Source: JASGJS01 sp047601185 (lineage in GTDB: Bacteria > Pseudomonadota > Gammaproteobacteria > JAURND01). Taken from it: a stretch of DNA of 64,000 bases. The notes below the pieces were generated by a model. The model made no database searches and was not told the origin of the DNA. It saw nothing but the letters and a program-made list of their open reading frames with translations. This document shows, in pieces, positions 18,366-27,217 of this stretch (its first letter is position 1; every line of letters begins with the position of its first letter). Location: NCBI GenBank assembly GCA_047601185.1, contig JASGJS010000001.1:744001-808000 (forward strand). Direction: 5' to 3'. The translations under genes and the position numbers were made by a program.

Positions 18366-19376
18366 TTACCCGCCTTTCATCCCAGGTTTTTTAGCCTCAC
18401 TGCTCTCCGGCTGTTTCGACTGCGCCCAACTAATCGCAGGTGTGCCGGGCTCTTTGGCCTGAGTGCCAGCCGTAGGCGCTGGTGCGGGTTTGTCTTTAGC
18501 CTGACTATCAGCAGCTAATGCAGGTGTTTGAGGGGTTGTCTTATCGGCGACAGGTTGAGTGGCTGTTTTGGCAGAGGCTTCTGGCTCCGGTTGTGGTTTT
18601 TTGCCGCTGTCATAGACGTCATATCCTAACCCGGCCTTATCGCAAAGGCTCTTTAAATTCGCTTTTCTGGCTTCAGAAAAATGGCTGGGGACTGAAACGC
18701 CAGGCCATCCTGATTGTTGAGCCAGCTCTACCGCGGCTCGGTCGGAGTCCGCTGAGCCAGAAGTAATACTTTGTTTTCCACCCTGATGGACGTTTAAAGT
18801 GGCCTTGGTTTTCTGACCATTTTCTTCTCGGGTATATTCGTAGCGTTTTTCTGCTGTAGAAGCATCCGCAAGCGCTGTTTGATTAGCGGGGACCAATGCG
18901 GTTGAGTTGGTCGGCTGTTGAGAGGCCCAACTGGGTCGTCCAGAAATATCCGTTAAAGTCCGTTTAACACCATCTTTTGCTTCTAATTTGGCGAGATTTT
19001 GCTTTGTCGCTTCGAAATTAAAAACACGTTGAGATGCTTCTGCCGTCTGTGTGGGTGAGGAGGGTTGTGGATTAGGAGGCGTGACATTGGGTGCGCTGGC
19101 GCTTGATGTGTCAGCTCTTTGTTGATGTTCCTCTGCCTTTGATCTCCTGAGGTTGTCATATGCTCTGCGTCTTTCTGCATCCAGCAGAACTTCTTGCGCC
19201 TCTGCGAGATCCTTAAACACCCGTTCGGCATCTGGGTCTTTATTTTTATCGGGATGCCATTGAAGAGCCTTTTTTCTGAATGCCTTGTTGATCTCTGCAT
19301 TATTGGCATCTTCCGCGACACCTAAAACAGCATAGTGATCTACCTTTTCATATTTTTGGGGGGTTGCATATGCCAT
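18366..19376 (-). CDS. J-domain (DnaJ-like) protein with low-complexity C-terminus (336 aa), effector candidate
   Basis: The N-terminus is a J domain (residues about 11-75) with an intact HPD at 41-43, which in the family stimulates Hsp70 ATPase. No G/F region, zinc finger or DnaJ C-terminal substrate domain follows, so it is not DnaJ or CbpA. The rest is Pro/Gln/Ala/Lys-rich, with one possibly folded stretch (ELAQQSGWPGVSVP to GLGYDVYDSGKK, about residues 215-258). It might recruit bacterial or host Hsp70. The start ATG has AAAGGCG upstream. A perfect YTTAAK-N5-YTTAAK box and TAAAAT lie upstream. Confidence 0.82.
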   Translation of the reverse strand: MAYATPQKYEKVDHYAVLGVAEDANNAEINKAFRKKALQWHPDKNKDPDAERVFKDLAEAQEVLLDAERRRAYDNLRRSKAEEHQQRADTSSASAPNVTPPNPQPSSPTQTAEASQRVFNFEATKQNLAKLEAKDGVKRTLTDISGRPSWASQQPTNSTALVPANQTALADASTAEKRYEYTREENGQKTKATLNVHQGGKQSITSGSADSDRAAVELAQQSGWPGVSVPSHFSEARKANLKSLCDKAGLGYDVYDSGKKPQPEPEASAKTATQPVADKTTPQTPALAADSQAKDKPAPAPTAGTQAKEPGTPAISWAQSKQPESSEAKKPGMKGG

Positions 19377-19407
19377 AGGGGTTCGCCTTTAATGAATAAA
19401 TTATGTT

Positions 19408-19440
19408 ATTTTACTCCAAATAGCTTAAGCCTACATTAAG
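19408..19440 (-). promoter_or_regulatory. PmrA-box-like promoter of the J-domain gene
   Basis: On the minus strand: CTTAAT (19440-19435), GTAGG, CTTAAG (19429-19424), 10 bp, TAAAAT (19413-19408). Both hexamers fit YTTAAK with the 5-bp spacer of the PmrA box, and the -10 is about 32 bp from the ATG. Confidence 0.62.
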
Positions 19441-19530
19441 AGCTGCTGATTTTTTAATGCTTTTAGGATGCTTCCAAAGCCCGGAAGCGTGTTATGTTGA
19501 CTTTAATCATTAAGCTTTTTTGAATTTTTA

Positions 19531-19698
19531 AGCGGGCTAGCAGCCCGCACTCCCAAATCTTGCGCCCTTCAGGGTGAAAGCCAATGGGATAAGTTTCTGC
19601 ATCCTTAAGCTTGGTAGTTTGAATGAAAGAACGCCAAACTGACGATAGCTTTAACTCAAATGAGGCTCGAGTCTGGGAGCGCGGGCAGCTTGCCCGCT
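19531..19698. repeat. Family A MITE-like element (168 bp)
   Basis: Inward-facing ends AGCGGGCTAGCAGCCCGCAC (19531) and GCGCGGGCAGCTTGCCCGCT (to 19698). The right end is preceded by GAGGCTCGAGTC, the same inner extension seen in the elements at 55928 and 57393. It occupies most of the 329-bp gap between the J-domain gene and tyrS; outside it only the PmrA-like promoter region was seen. Confidence 0.82.
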
Positions 19699-19705
19699 GC
19701 TTTTT

Positions 19706-20890
19706 TTACACTTTAATTCGACCCACGCGATGTTTCCCCACCTGATAAACATGTTCCGCCCCCGCTTTAACCACCCGCTTAGGATCCGACACCCGCTCCT
19801 GATCAATTTTAACTGCCCCCTGCTGAATTAATCGAATGGCTTCCGACGTGCTATTCACCAAATTCGCTTGTTTCAAAATTTGAGGAATGGGCAACTCTCC
19901 CGTGCTATGTAATTCTAGCAAGGGCAAATCTTGCGGCAGTTCTTTCCGTTGAAACCGCGCAATAAAATTCTCTAACGCTTGAGTAGCAGCCGCTTGATCA
20001 TGGAATCGCGCTACGATCTCTTGCGCCAATTCAATCTTCACATCACGGGGATTTTTGCCTGCTTGTATAGCCGCTTGCAAGGCGACAATCTCCGCCATCG
20101 GTCTAAAACTCAGCAACTCAAAATAACGCCACATTAACACATCCGAAATCGACATCAGCTTCCCAAACATCACATCAGGTGCCTCATCAATCCCGATATA
20201 ATTCCCCAGCGATTTAGACATTTTGTTGACACCATCCAACCCTTCCAAAATCGGCATGGTCAGAATCACTTGCGGAGCGTAGCCAAAATGTTTTTGCAAT
20301 TCTCGACCCATCAATAAATTAAATTTCTGATCGGTACCCCCCAACTCTACATCAGCCCGCATGGCAACAGAGTCATACCCTTGTAATAGGGGATAAAGAA
20401 ACTCGTGAATAGCAATAGGTTGGCGGGCGGTAAAGCGTTTGTGGAAGTCATCGCGCTCTAACATACGCGCCACGGTATGGGTGGCAGCGAGTTGAATTAA
20501 ATCCGCCGCAGATTTTTCTTTCATCCAGCTAGAGTTGAATAAAATTTGGGTTTTTTCAGGGATGAGAATTTTATGCACCTGTTTGGCGTAGGTTTTGGCG
20601 TTTTCGGCAATCACTTCGGGGGTTAAAGGCTTGCGGGTTTCATCTTTGCCGGTCGGGTCGCCAATTTGTCCGGTAAAATCGCCGATTAAAAATAGCACCT
20701 CATGACCCAAATCCTGAAATTGTCGTAATTTATGGATGACGACGGTATGGCCTAAGTGTAAATCCGGCGCAGTGGGGTCCATCCCCAATTTTACGCGTAG
20801 GGGTTTTTGGGTTTTGAGTTTTTCAATCAGTTCGGCTTCAATCAACAGCTCGGCAGTGCCGCGTTTGATTAAGGCAAGAGCATCTTCCAA
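19706..20890 (-). CDS. tyrS: Tyrosyl-tRNA synthetase
   Basis: Charges tRNA-Tyr. It is the TyrZ-like class I form with HLGH (HIGH motif, in [14 protein letters not shown]), KMSKS ([13 protein letters not shown]) and a C-terminal S4 RNA-binding domain ([17 protein letters not shown]). I prefer the TTG start at 20890 because GGAGAAAAG lies 7 nt upstream. An in-frame ATG at 20920 (ten codons longer) overlaps a TATAAT -10 box (20926-20921), which would put the transcript start downstream of it. It is divergent from lptF. No tRNA-dependent leader was seen. Confidence 0.93.
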   Translation of the reverse strand: MEDALALIKRGTAELLIEAELIEKLKTQKPLRVKLGMDPTAPDLHLGHTVVIHKLRQFQDLGHEVLFLIGDFTGQIGDPTGKDETRKPLTPEVIAENAKTYAKQVHKILIPEKTQILFNSSWMKEKSAADLIQLAATHTVARMLERDDFHKRFTARQPIAIHEFLYPLLQGYDSVAMRADVELGGTDQKFNLLMGRELQKHFGYAPQVILTMPILEGLDGVNKMSKSLGNYIGIDEAPDVMFGKLMSISDVLMWRYFELLSFRPMAEIVALQAAIQAGKNPRDVKIELAQEIVARFHDQAAATQALENFIARFQRKELPQDLPLLELHSTGELPIPQILKQANLVNSTSEAIRLIQQGAVKIDQERVSDPKRVVKAGAEHVYQVGKHRVGRIKV

Positions 20891-20968
20891 GGCTTTTCTC
20901 CAAAGCGTTAAAGAGGGCATTATAGGCAAAAACTTGCTCTATTTATACCCCTCACGCTAAAATAACCC

Positions 20969-22090
20969 ATGATCATTTTCCGCTACTTAGGCAAAGAAGT
21001 TTACGGCACCTTGCTCGCCAGCACATTTATTCTGCTCGTCGTTCTCATCAGCAACCAATTCGTCCATTATTTAACGCAAGCCGCTTCGGGGGTGATTCCT
21101 ATCCGTAGCGTCATGCAAATTATGTCGATCCAAATTCCCTTGCTATCGGGCATTTTATTGCCCTTAGGCTTATATTTGGGGATTTTAATGGCGTATGGGC
21201 GGCTCTATGTCGACCGCGAAATGACGGTATTATGGGCTTGTGGGTTTGGCAAAGGGCAATTGCTGCAATACACGGTGATGTTCTCAGTGCTTGTTGCTGT
21301 TGTCGTGGCTTTATTAATGTTGTGGATACAGCCCACCGTCGAAAGCTACAAGCGCCATATTTTATTGCAAGCTGCGACGGCTTCTCCCTTGGAAAAAGTC
21401 TTTCCGGGCCAATTTACCGAATTAGGCGATTCCAAACTCACTTTTTACGTCGAAAACTTATCGCGCGACCATCAGCGCTTAGAACATATTTTCGCTGCCC
21501 AGCCCCAAAAAAATCCCAAATCCGCCTTACCGGCTTGGAATATCGTGGTCGCTGAGCAAGGCCATCAAGCCGTAGACCCTGTGAGTGGCGATCGATTTTT
21601 AGTCCTCAAAGATGGCTATCGTTATACCCAAACGCCGGGTCAATTGGATTTTCAAGTGGTGAAATATCAAACCTATGGCATTCGAATTGAGCCGAATGTG
21701 TTGCCTGCCGATAAGCGTGTAGAAGCCATTCCAACTTCAGTCTTGTGGCCCGCAAGACATCAAAGTCTAGAATATGCAGCAGAAATGCAATGGCGAATGA
21801 GTTTGCCGTTGATGGCGTTAATCTTAGCGTTGATAGCGGTTCCTTTGAGTAAGGTTGATCCGCGTCAAGGGCGTTTCGCGCAACTGTTGCCGGCGTTATT
21901 GCTCTACACGGTGTATTTAAATCTGTTATTTGTGGCAAAAGTTTGGGTGACAAAGGGCAAAATCCCCGCCAGTATTGGCTTGTGGGGCGTACACGGTGTG
22001 ATGTTGATCGTTGCGTTGGGATTATTATTACGGTTTATGGGATGGAAAGCAGTGTGGAAAAGCGATGCGAATTTTAAAAAAGTACATTAG
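20969..22090 (+). CDS. lptF: LPS export permease LptF
   Basis: An inner-membrane subunit of the LptB2FG ABC transporter that extracts lipopolysaccharide for transport to the outer membrane. The 373 residues show three N-terminal membrane helices (about 12-35, 55-75, 98-120), a periplasmic beta-jellyroll (about 125-270) and three C-terminal helices, the family layout. The motif YGRLYVDREMTVLWACG matches the LptB coupling region. It overlaps lptG by 26 bp, so the two are coupled. Confidence 0.95.
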   Translation: MIIFRYLGKEVYGTLLASTFILLVVLISNQFVHYLTQAASGVIPIRSVMQIMSIQIPLLSGILLPLGLYLGILMAYGRLYVDREMTVLWACGFGKGQLLQYTVMFSVLVAVVVALLMLWIQPTVESYKRHILLQAATASPLEKVFPGQFTELGDSKLTFYVENLSRDHQRLEHIFAAQPQKNPKSALPAWNIVVAEQGHQAVDPVSGDRFLVLKDGYRYTQTPGQLDFQVVKYQTYGIRIEPNVLPADKRVEAIPTSVLWPARHQSLEYAAEMQWRMSLPLMALILALIAVPLSKVDPRQGRFAQLLPALLLYTVYLNLLFVAKVWVTKGKIPASIGLWGVHGVMLIVALGLLLRFMGWKAVWKSDANFKKVH

Positions 22091-23123
22091 TCAGGCGGTG
22101 ATCAGTACCACCATCATGGTGATGTTGGTGATTGTCGCCTTGCAAATTTTTATTACCTTTTTAGGAGAACTGCATTCGATTGGCTGGGGCCATTACGGCG
22201 TCAAGCAAGCCTTCGTCTACATGCTGTTATCCCTGCCGCAATCGGTTTATCCGTTATTTCCCGCTGGCGCTTTGATTGGGTGTTTAATTGGTTTAGGCAG
22301 GCTGGCTTCCCAAAGCGAATTGGTGGTGATGCGGGCTGCGGGGGTTTCTAAGTTACAGATTACTTTGGCCGTTGGACGCGCTGCCGTTATCATGCTGATC
22401 TTTATGACATTATTGGGAGAATGGCTTGCGCCACATTTGCAAGATTACGCAGAGCAATATCGCTACAAAGCGCGAATGCATAGCGTCAATGTATTTCGGC
22501 GCGGGTTTTGGCTCAAGCAAGATGAGAATTATATTTATATCAATCGCGCGTTATCCTCTGGCGAACTCAATGGCGTGATGCGTTATCAATTTCATCAGGG
22601 CCAACTGCAGACGATCAGTCAAGCGCAGCATGGCAGCTATAAAGATGGGCAGTGGGTGCTGCGCAATGTCTATCAAGTGACATTACAGCCCGATCAAGTG
22701 ATGGGCCAAACGTTGCCAACCCAAATTTTACCATTGGCGCTTAACCCGCGCAGCTTAGCCAATGCCAATGTCGATCCCAATCAAACGACTTTAGTGGGGT
22801 TGTATCACTATATTCAGTATTTGCGTTCCACCAGCTTGTCGACAGTGAGCGCAGAATTTAATTTCTTTAAACGCCTATTGCAGCCGGTGATTACGTTGGT
22901 GATGATTGGATTTGCCGCGCCTTTTATCATGGGGCCATTGCGCAGTATGACCATGGGTTTGCGCATTGTGATTGGGGTGGCGATCGGATTTGGTTTTTTT
23001 ACGCTGAATGAGTTTTTAGGTCCCTTTAGTTTAGTGTATAATGTCCCCCCGTGGGTAGCCGCGGGGTTTCCCATGTTATTATTCGTAGGCGCTGGTGTTT
23101 TGATGTTTCGGCGCAAGACCTAG
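22065..23123 (+). CDS. lptG: LPS export permease LptG
   Basis: Partner of LptF in the LptB2FG complex. The start is ATG 22065 (MRILKKYISQAVI), inside the end of lptF; an earlier in-frame ATG at 22011 has no family support. The 352-residue protein keeps six predicted membrane helices around a periplasmic domain. The coupling-helix segment LGRLASQSELVVMRAAGVS and the C-terminal FGFFTLNEFLGPFSLVYNVPPWVAA are characteristic. A long nested hairpin element begins 9 bp after the stop. Confidence 0.95.
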   Translation: MRILKKYISQAVISTTIMVMLVIVALQIFITFLGELHSIGWGHYGVKQAFVYMLLSLPQSVYPLFPAGALIGCLIGLGRLASQSELVVMRAAGVSKLQITLAVGRAAVIMLIFMTLLGEWLAPHLQDYAEQYRYKARMHSVNVFRRGFWLKQDENYIYINRALSSGELNGVMRYQFHQGQLQTISQAQHGSYKDGQWVLRNVYQVTLQPDQVMGQTLPTQILPLALNPRSLANANVDPNQTTLVGLYHYIQYLRSTSLSTVSAEFNFFKRLLQPVITLVMIGFAAPFIMGPLRSMTMGLRIVIGVAIGFGFFTLNEFLGPFSLVYNVPPWVAAGFPMLLFVGAGVLMFRRKT

Positions 23124-23131
23124 TTTTATTC

Positions 23132-23440
23132 CTGGATTAGAGTAGACACTACTTCGGCCCTTAGAGGCCGTGGTGTCGCCGGTTGGGACGCCGTAAATAT
23201 GTCCCTTTAGGCTCACACGGATCTATTTACAATTCTACTATGCCTTGCATAAAACTTTGATTTTCTGTGCTTCGCTGCTCATTTACTAACCAATGTAAAC
23301 TGCGCTGCGATGCTCGCAAATCAAAGTTTTCTGCGGCGGCCTAGCGAATTGTAAACAGATCCTAATGAACATTCTTGTTCATGGATGCCCAACCTTGCGA
23401 CACCACGGCCTCTAAGGGCCTCGTGCCAACTCTAACTGGA
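23132..23440. repeat. Long nested inverted-repeat element, family D (309 bp)
   Basis: The outer imperfect arms (23132-23187 and 23387-23440) hold a perfect 23-bp match, GCCCTTAGAGGCCGTGGTGT plus CGC (23157-23179 with 23397-23419). Inside are a 17-bp arm with one mismatch (23219-23235 with 23346-23362) and a 13-bp perfect arm (AAAACTTTGATTT, 23251-23263 with 23318-23330). The whole can fold as one very long hairpin and fills the lptG-glnA gap. No open frame of note is inside. Confidence 0.85.
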
Positions 23441-23487
23441 TGCTGAATAGATACTTTTTTCCTTCATACTTACAAGAGGCCCATTAC

Positions 23488-24909
23488 ATGTCAGAGGCGT
23501 TAATTCATAAAACATTGGAAACCTTACAAACGCATAACGTGAAATTTGTTGATCTGCGTTTTACCGACACCCGCGGCAAAGAACAACACGTCTCAGTTCC
23601 CGTTGAAGTGGCAGATGCCGACTTTTTCGCGGAAGGAAAAATGTTTGATGGCTCTTCCATTGCCGGTTGGAAAAATATTGCCAACTCTGACATGATTCTG
23701 CGCCCCGACCTCAATGCCATACCCTTTGTGGATCCCTTCTTTGAAGAAGCCACCCTCGTCGTGCGATGCGATATTGTCGAACCTCACGACATGAGCTATT
23801 ACGATCGGGATCCGCGCAACATCGCCCGCCGTGCTGAAGAATACTTAAAATCCACTGGGATTGCTGACACCTGCTATTTAGGCCCCGAACCCGAATTTTT
23901 TATTTTTGATAATGTGCAGTGGAAAGTCGATATGGAGCAGGCGTTCTTTAAATTAGATTCGCATGAAGCCGCTTGGAACTCTGGTACGCATTATGATCAC
24001 GGCAATATCGGCCATCGTCCACGCGTCAAAGGCGGATACTTCCCCGTTCCACCCGTAGATTCCTCGCAAGATATTCGCTCCGCCATTTCCTTAACGCTGC
24101 AAGATTTAGGCTTCAAAGTCGAAACCCATCACCATGAAGTTGCCACCGGTAATCAAAATGAAATCAACTTCCGGTTTAGCTCATTACTGGCCAAAGCGGA
24201 TGAAATGCAAGTGTTTAAATACGTCGTGCATAACGTCGCCCACACTTATGGGAAGACCGCCACTTTTATGCCCAAACCCATCGCCGGTGACAATGGCAGC
24301 GGCATGCACTGCAACCAATCTTTGGCGAAAGACGGCAAAAATCTCTTCTATGGCGATCAATATGCCGGCCTCTCTGAAATGGCGTTATTCTATATTGGCG
24401 GTATCATCAAACATGCCCGCGCCCTAAACGCCTTCACCAACCCCACCACTAACAGCTACAAACGCTTAGTGCCAGGCTTCGAAGCGCCGGTTTTATTGGC
24501 TTACTCCGCCCACAACCGCTCCGCCTCCATTCGTATCCCCTATGTCCACAACCCCAAAGCCCGCCGCATCGAAGTACGCTTCCCCGATCCCTTAGCCAAC
24601 CCCTACTTAGCCTTTGCTGCGATGTTAATGGCAGGGTTAGATGGGATTAAGAATCGTATCCATCCGGGTGAACATACCGATAAAGATTTATACCATTTGG
24701 AAGGTGAAGAACTCGATAAAGTCCCAACTGTGTGCTGCTCTTTAGAGCAAGCTTTAGAAGCCTTAAAAGCCGACCAAGCCTTTTTATTGGAAGGGGGTGT
24801 ATTCAGTGAGGATATGTTGAAAGCCTATATTGGCCTGAAAATGGAAGAAGTCACCCAAATGCGGATGGCGCCACATCCTTTGGAGTTTGATTTGTATTAC
24901 AGTGGCTAG
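23488..24909 (+). CDS. glnA: Glutamine synthetase type I
   Basis: Makes glutamine from glutamate, ammonia and ATP as a dodecamer. The start is ATG 23488 ([10 protein letters not shown]) with AAGAGG; the longer frame from 23440 lies in the repeat. The beta-grasp FDGSSIAGW, the catalytic [10 protein letters not shown], and [10 protein letters not shown] and RIPYV ATP/glutamate motifs are all present, 473 residues in total. The tyrosine in DKDLYHL (about residue 402) matches the adenylylation site of the GSI-beta class, so GlnE control is expected. No ntrBC genes follow, and no NtrC site was recognised. Confidence 0.97.
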   Translation: MSEALIHKTLETLQTHNVKFVDLRFTDTRGKEQHVSVPVEVADADFFAEGKMFDGSSIAGWKNIANSDMILRPDLNAIPFVDPFFEEATLVVRCDIVEPHDMSYYDRDPRNIARRAEEYLKSTGIADTCYLGPEPEFFIFDNVQWKVDMEQAFFKLDSHEAAWNSGTHYDHGNIGHRPRVKGGYFPVPPVDSSQDIRSAISLTLQDLGFKVETHHHEVATGNQNEINFRFSSLLAKADEMQVFKYVVHNVAHTYGKTATFMPKPIAGDNGSGMHCNQSLAKDGKNLFYGDQYAGLSEMALFYIGGIIKHARALNAFTNPTTNSYKRLVPGFEAPVLLAYSAHNRSASIRIPYVHNPKARRIEVRFPDPLANPYLAFAAMLMAGLDGIKNRIHPGEHTDKDLYHLEGEELDKVPTVCCSLEQALEALKADQAFLLEGGVFSEDMLKAYIGLKMEEVTQMRMAPHPLEFDLYYSG

Positions 24910-24942
24910 AGGAAAAGAAGCGGGCAAGTTACCCAAGACAGA

Positions 24943-25130
24943 AGTGGCGAGCTGTTTCCTTCTCCCCTCCGTGGGAGAAGGTGCCCGAATAGGGCGGATG
25001 AGGGGGGGAAAGTTTTTCAAATAACAAAAAAACAAGGTTGAAAGCTGTTTGATTAACCCCCCTCATCCGCCTATCGGCACCTTCTCCCACGGAGGGGAGA
25101 AGGCCCCACATCCAACTTCAAGCGTTTCTC
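24943..25130. repeat. Inverted pair of family B repeats
   Basis: A plus-strand copy (24943-25007, GTGGCGAGCTGTTTCCTTCT start) faces a minus-strand copy (25056-25130, CCCCTCATCCGCC to CTTCAAGCG), separated by about 50 bp. A degraded family A end (AGCGGGCAAGTTACCCAAG) precedes it at 24919. These repeats account for most of the 345-bp glnA to VbhA-like gap; the remaining 120 bp is AT-rich and probably holds the toxin-antitoxin promoter. Confidence 0.8.
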
Positions 25131-25254
25131 AAACCCAGGCTTCAAGTCTTTCAAACTTTTAAGTAGTCTTGCCAATAAAGCAATAAAGTGTTAAAATTCA
25201 ATAAGATACTGATTTATCGAGAAGTTTGTTTTACTTTTGATCTAGGAATATGAT

Positions 25255-25449
25255 ATGTCAACAGAAGCTGAACGTCGCATTTTAGTTGAGCAGGTGCTAG
25301 CCGACCAGCGCATGGAAGGTTTATACCCAACCCAATTTTGCCTTGATTTACTAGAGTCTTACATTGAAGGTAAGCTCAGCTCAGAAATATTAATTCAAAA
25401 ACTCAATGAGCATTATAAAGATAAAGATGTTAAACCCAAAGTGGCGTGA
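25255..25449 (+). CDS. VbhA-like Fic antitoxin (64 aa)
   Basis: A small helical protein directly upstream of and overlapping a Fic-domain gene, the layout of class I Fic toxin-antitoxin pairs (VbhA/VbhT). VbhA-type inhibitors carry [S/T]xxxE[G/N], whose glutamate blocks the ATP gamma-phosphate site of the toxin. Here the aligned segment is LADQRMEGLYP: the Glu (21) and Gly (22) are kept, but residue 17 is Asp, not Ser/Thr. The rest (LLESYIEGKLSSEILIQKL) matches the VbhA C-terminal helices. ATG 25255 follows TAGGAAT. Confidence 0.8.
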   Translation: MSTEAERRILVEQVLADQRMEGLYPTQFCLDLLESYIEGKLSSEILIQKLNEHYKDKDVKPKVA

Positions 25450-26083
25450 TCCTTATTTATGGTCTGAGGTTGATGTTCTAAAAAATAAATTTGGTATTAA
25501 AAATCAAAAAGAACTTAATGCAATTGAATCCAATTATACCTCCATTCGTGCACTCGAATTACGGGAAAAGCCCATTAAGGGTTTTTATGATTTGCATCAT
25601 CTGCGCGAAATACATCAATATTTATTTCAAGATGTCTATTTTTTCGCCGGAGAGATCAGAGCGGTTGATGTTAGCAAAGCCTCTACTAAATTTGCAGCAG
25701 TCCAAGATATTAGGCGTCTCTCCAATTGGCTCTTTAATCAACTTCAAAACGAAAAATGCCTTAAAAAATTAGATGCTGACAAGTTCTCAGAAAGAGCTGC
25801 TTTGTATCTGAATGCCATTAACGCCATTCATCCATTCAGAGAAGGTAATGGTCGTACTCAACGTCTTTTCATCGAGGATCTTAGTAAAAAAGCCGGCCAT
25901 CCATTGAATTTGCGCGGTATTGATAAAGAAATGATGATACAAGCCTCCTTGCAAGGGGGCGGCAAAGACTTAGATAGCATTGTAGCGTTCGATATTGAAC
26001 TTCCTACTCTTTTTATGACGATATTGCGGAATGGAATGAGTGCTTATGCCGATTCGATTAAGCGCCTGGCGCCTCAGTGTTGA
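25427..26083 (+). CDS. Fic-domain AMPylating toxin (VbhT/FicT class)
   Basis: The active-site motif HPFREGNGRTQR starts at His135 and is complete for adenylyl transfer (HPFx[D/E]GNGRxxR). The flap EIRAVDVSKASTKFA precedes it, and GFYDLHHLREIHQYLFQDVYFFAG is the usual N-terminal part. At 218 residues it is a bare Fic domain without a BID or secretion domain, so it is an intracellular toxin more likely than an effector. Bacterial FicT toxins AMPylate GyrB and ParE, and a parE gene lies 9 kb away, by chance or not. The ATG at 25427 overlaps the antitoxin by 23 bp; an alternative ATG lies at 25406. Confidence 0.9.
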   Translation: MLNPKWRDPYLWSEVDVLKNKFGIKNQKELNAIESNYTSIRALELREKPIKGFYDLHHLREIHQYLFQDVYFFAGEIRAVDVSKASTKFAAVQDIRRLSNWLFNQLQNEKCLKKLDADKFSERAALYLNAINAIHPFREGNGRTQRLFIEDLSKKAGHPLNLRGIDKEMMIQASLQGGGKDLDSIVAFDIELPTLFMTILRNGMSAYADSIKRLAPQC

Positions 26084-26104
26084 GGTGTCAAGCTAGAAGT
26101 CTCA

Positions 26105-26491
26105 CTACCCCCCGGGTCCGGGGTTTGGCTGTGGTTGGTTTTGATTCATGAAATTAGGGGGACGCTGTCGTTGCGGCGGGCGTTGGTTAGGATCGGGTTG
26201 AGGCTGAGGTTTGGGCTTGTCGGCAAACAGCTTCTCGAGGATGAACCCCAACACAACAACACCTATAGCGATCCCCAGGATAGGCACGCCATGAAATTGC
26301 GTGATGGCGCCAGGGTCAATTGCCTCCTTCAATCCATCCATACTGGGATGAATTGAAGGCGCATTGCCGCTAATTTGCGGGTTAAGGTATCCCGCGATAG
26401 CATTGAAAGCCATGCAGAGGCCAAGAGTGCCAAGTCCCCAGCGCATAGCTTTTTTGCCAGTGGTGTCTTTTTCGGTATCTTCTTCAGCCAT
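26105..26491 (-). CDS. Small two-helix membrane protein with Pro/Gln-rich tail (128 aa)
   Basis: Not recognised. MAEEDTEKDTTGKK is followed by a hydrophobic stretch (about residues 15-36, ending AIAGYLNPQ), a short loop, a second strongly hydrophobic helix (GVPILGIAIGVVVLGFILEKLF, given by its ends at about 68-89), and a Pro/Gln/Asn tail (QPQPDPNQRPPQRQR). ATG 26491 is chosen for its GAGGA site 8 nt upstream. It lies 50 bp after the gene at 26542-27030, and both begin MAEE, so they probably form one operon under that gene's PmrA-box-like promoter. Confidence 0.65.
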   Translation of the reverse strand: MAEEDTEKDTTGKKAMRWGLGTLGLCMAFNAIAGYLNPQISGNAPSIHPSMDGLKEAIDPGAITQFHGVPILGIAIGVVVLGFILEKLFADKPKPQPQPDPNQRPPQRQRPPNFMNQNQPQPNPGPGG

Positions 26492-26541
26492 ACGGCATGT
26501 CCTCAATGTCTAGATAACAGGCTAGATTCTTAACATTTTAC

Positions 26542-27030
26542 TTATCTGCTAAGGCCACGAGCTGTCTCTTCATTTCTGTAGGATCCAACTTCGTCTTTTA
26601 ATCCCTTCGCTATAAGGCCAACAGCGCCTATAACGAGTGCGGCAATGGCTATGGGAGGCATTGCTAACCCTGCGGTCAAGAGAATACAGGTAGCGGCCAC
26701 TGCAAGCTTAGCTTCGCCCTTCCATTCTTTGTTCGAGGCTTTTTCTCTAAGATCATCAGCTTTCTCTTGGTCTCTGAGCGCTTTAGTCTCTTCTGCATTA
26801 CCAATTGCCAGTAAGCTTCTTTCCGATTCTCTAATGGTTCTGTTCAAAGCTTTTATTCCAGCCTCTAAATTTTTAACGGCTTCCCTATTTTTTTCGAGGT
26901 CTTTTGCTTCAGTTGCTGGATCTCCAAGAGCTTCATGGGCTTTCGTTAGCTTTTCTTCAAGTTTAGCAAGATCTGTATAAAGCTTGTCAATACGAGCTTG
27001 TTTTGTACCTTTAAGTTTCTCTTCAGCCAT
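26542..27030 (-). CDS. Coiled-coil protein with hydrophobic hairpin (162 aa), effector candidate
   Basis: Not recognised. Residues about 10-100 are Lys/Glu/Ala-rich and helical with heptad character (KLYTDLAKLEEKLTKAHEAL). Residues 108-142 are a continuous hydrophobic region with a central MPP turn, consistent with two membrane helices forming a hairpin. The tail is charged. There is no signal peptide. The start has a good GAGGAA site. Coiled coil plus a membrane hairpin is common among Legionellales vacuole-membrane effectors, but this is inference. The upstream promoter has the same half-site spacing as the two genes at 17.5-19.4 kb. Confidence 0.68.
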   Translation of the reverse strand: MAEEKLKGTKQARIDKLYTDLAKLEEKLTKAHEALGDPATEAKDLEKNREAVKNLEAGIKALNRTIRESERSLLAIGNAEETKALRDQEKADDLREKASNKEWKGEAKLAVAATCILLTAGLAMPPIAIAALVIGAVGLIAKGLKDEVGSYRNEETARGLSR

Positions 27031-27101
27031 TTCAATTTCCTCAAAATAAAATTTAGTGAGCCCCTGGGTTGTAGGGTATAGGGGATGTATTACTAGTTTA
27101 T

Positions 27102-27134
27102 AGATTAACCCATAAAACTTAACTTAATATTAAC
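27102..27134 (-). promoter_or_regulatory. PmrA-box-like promoter of the coiled-coil/membrane gene
   Basis: On the minus strand: GTTAAT (27134-27129), ATTAA, GTTAAG (27123-27118), 10 bp, TAATCT (27107-27102). The TTAAT/TTAAG cores and both spacings equal those upstream of 18274 and 19376; the first base of each hexamer is G where YTTAAK expects a pyrimidine. Confidence 0.5.
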
Positions 27135-27217
27135 AACCTCAACTTTTTTTTGTTATTTTTACCTTTTGCTTTGGAACTGTTAAACTTAGCCATCTATTGA
27201 TTATCCAGGAGGCTGTT

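Noticed and set aside
25255..25449. SYIEG as the inhibitory motif of the Fic antitoxin
   Set aside because: The spacing is Ser-x-x-Glu, one residue too short, and it lies in the C-terminal helix; the VbhA alignment points to DQRMEG near residue 17.
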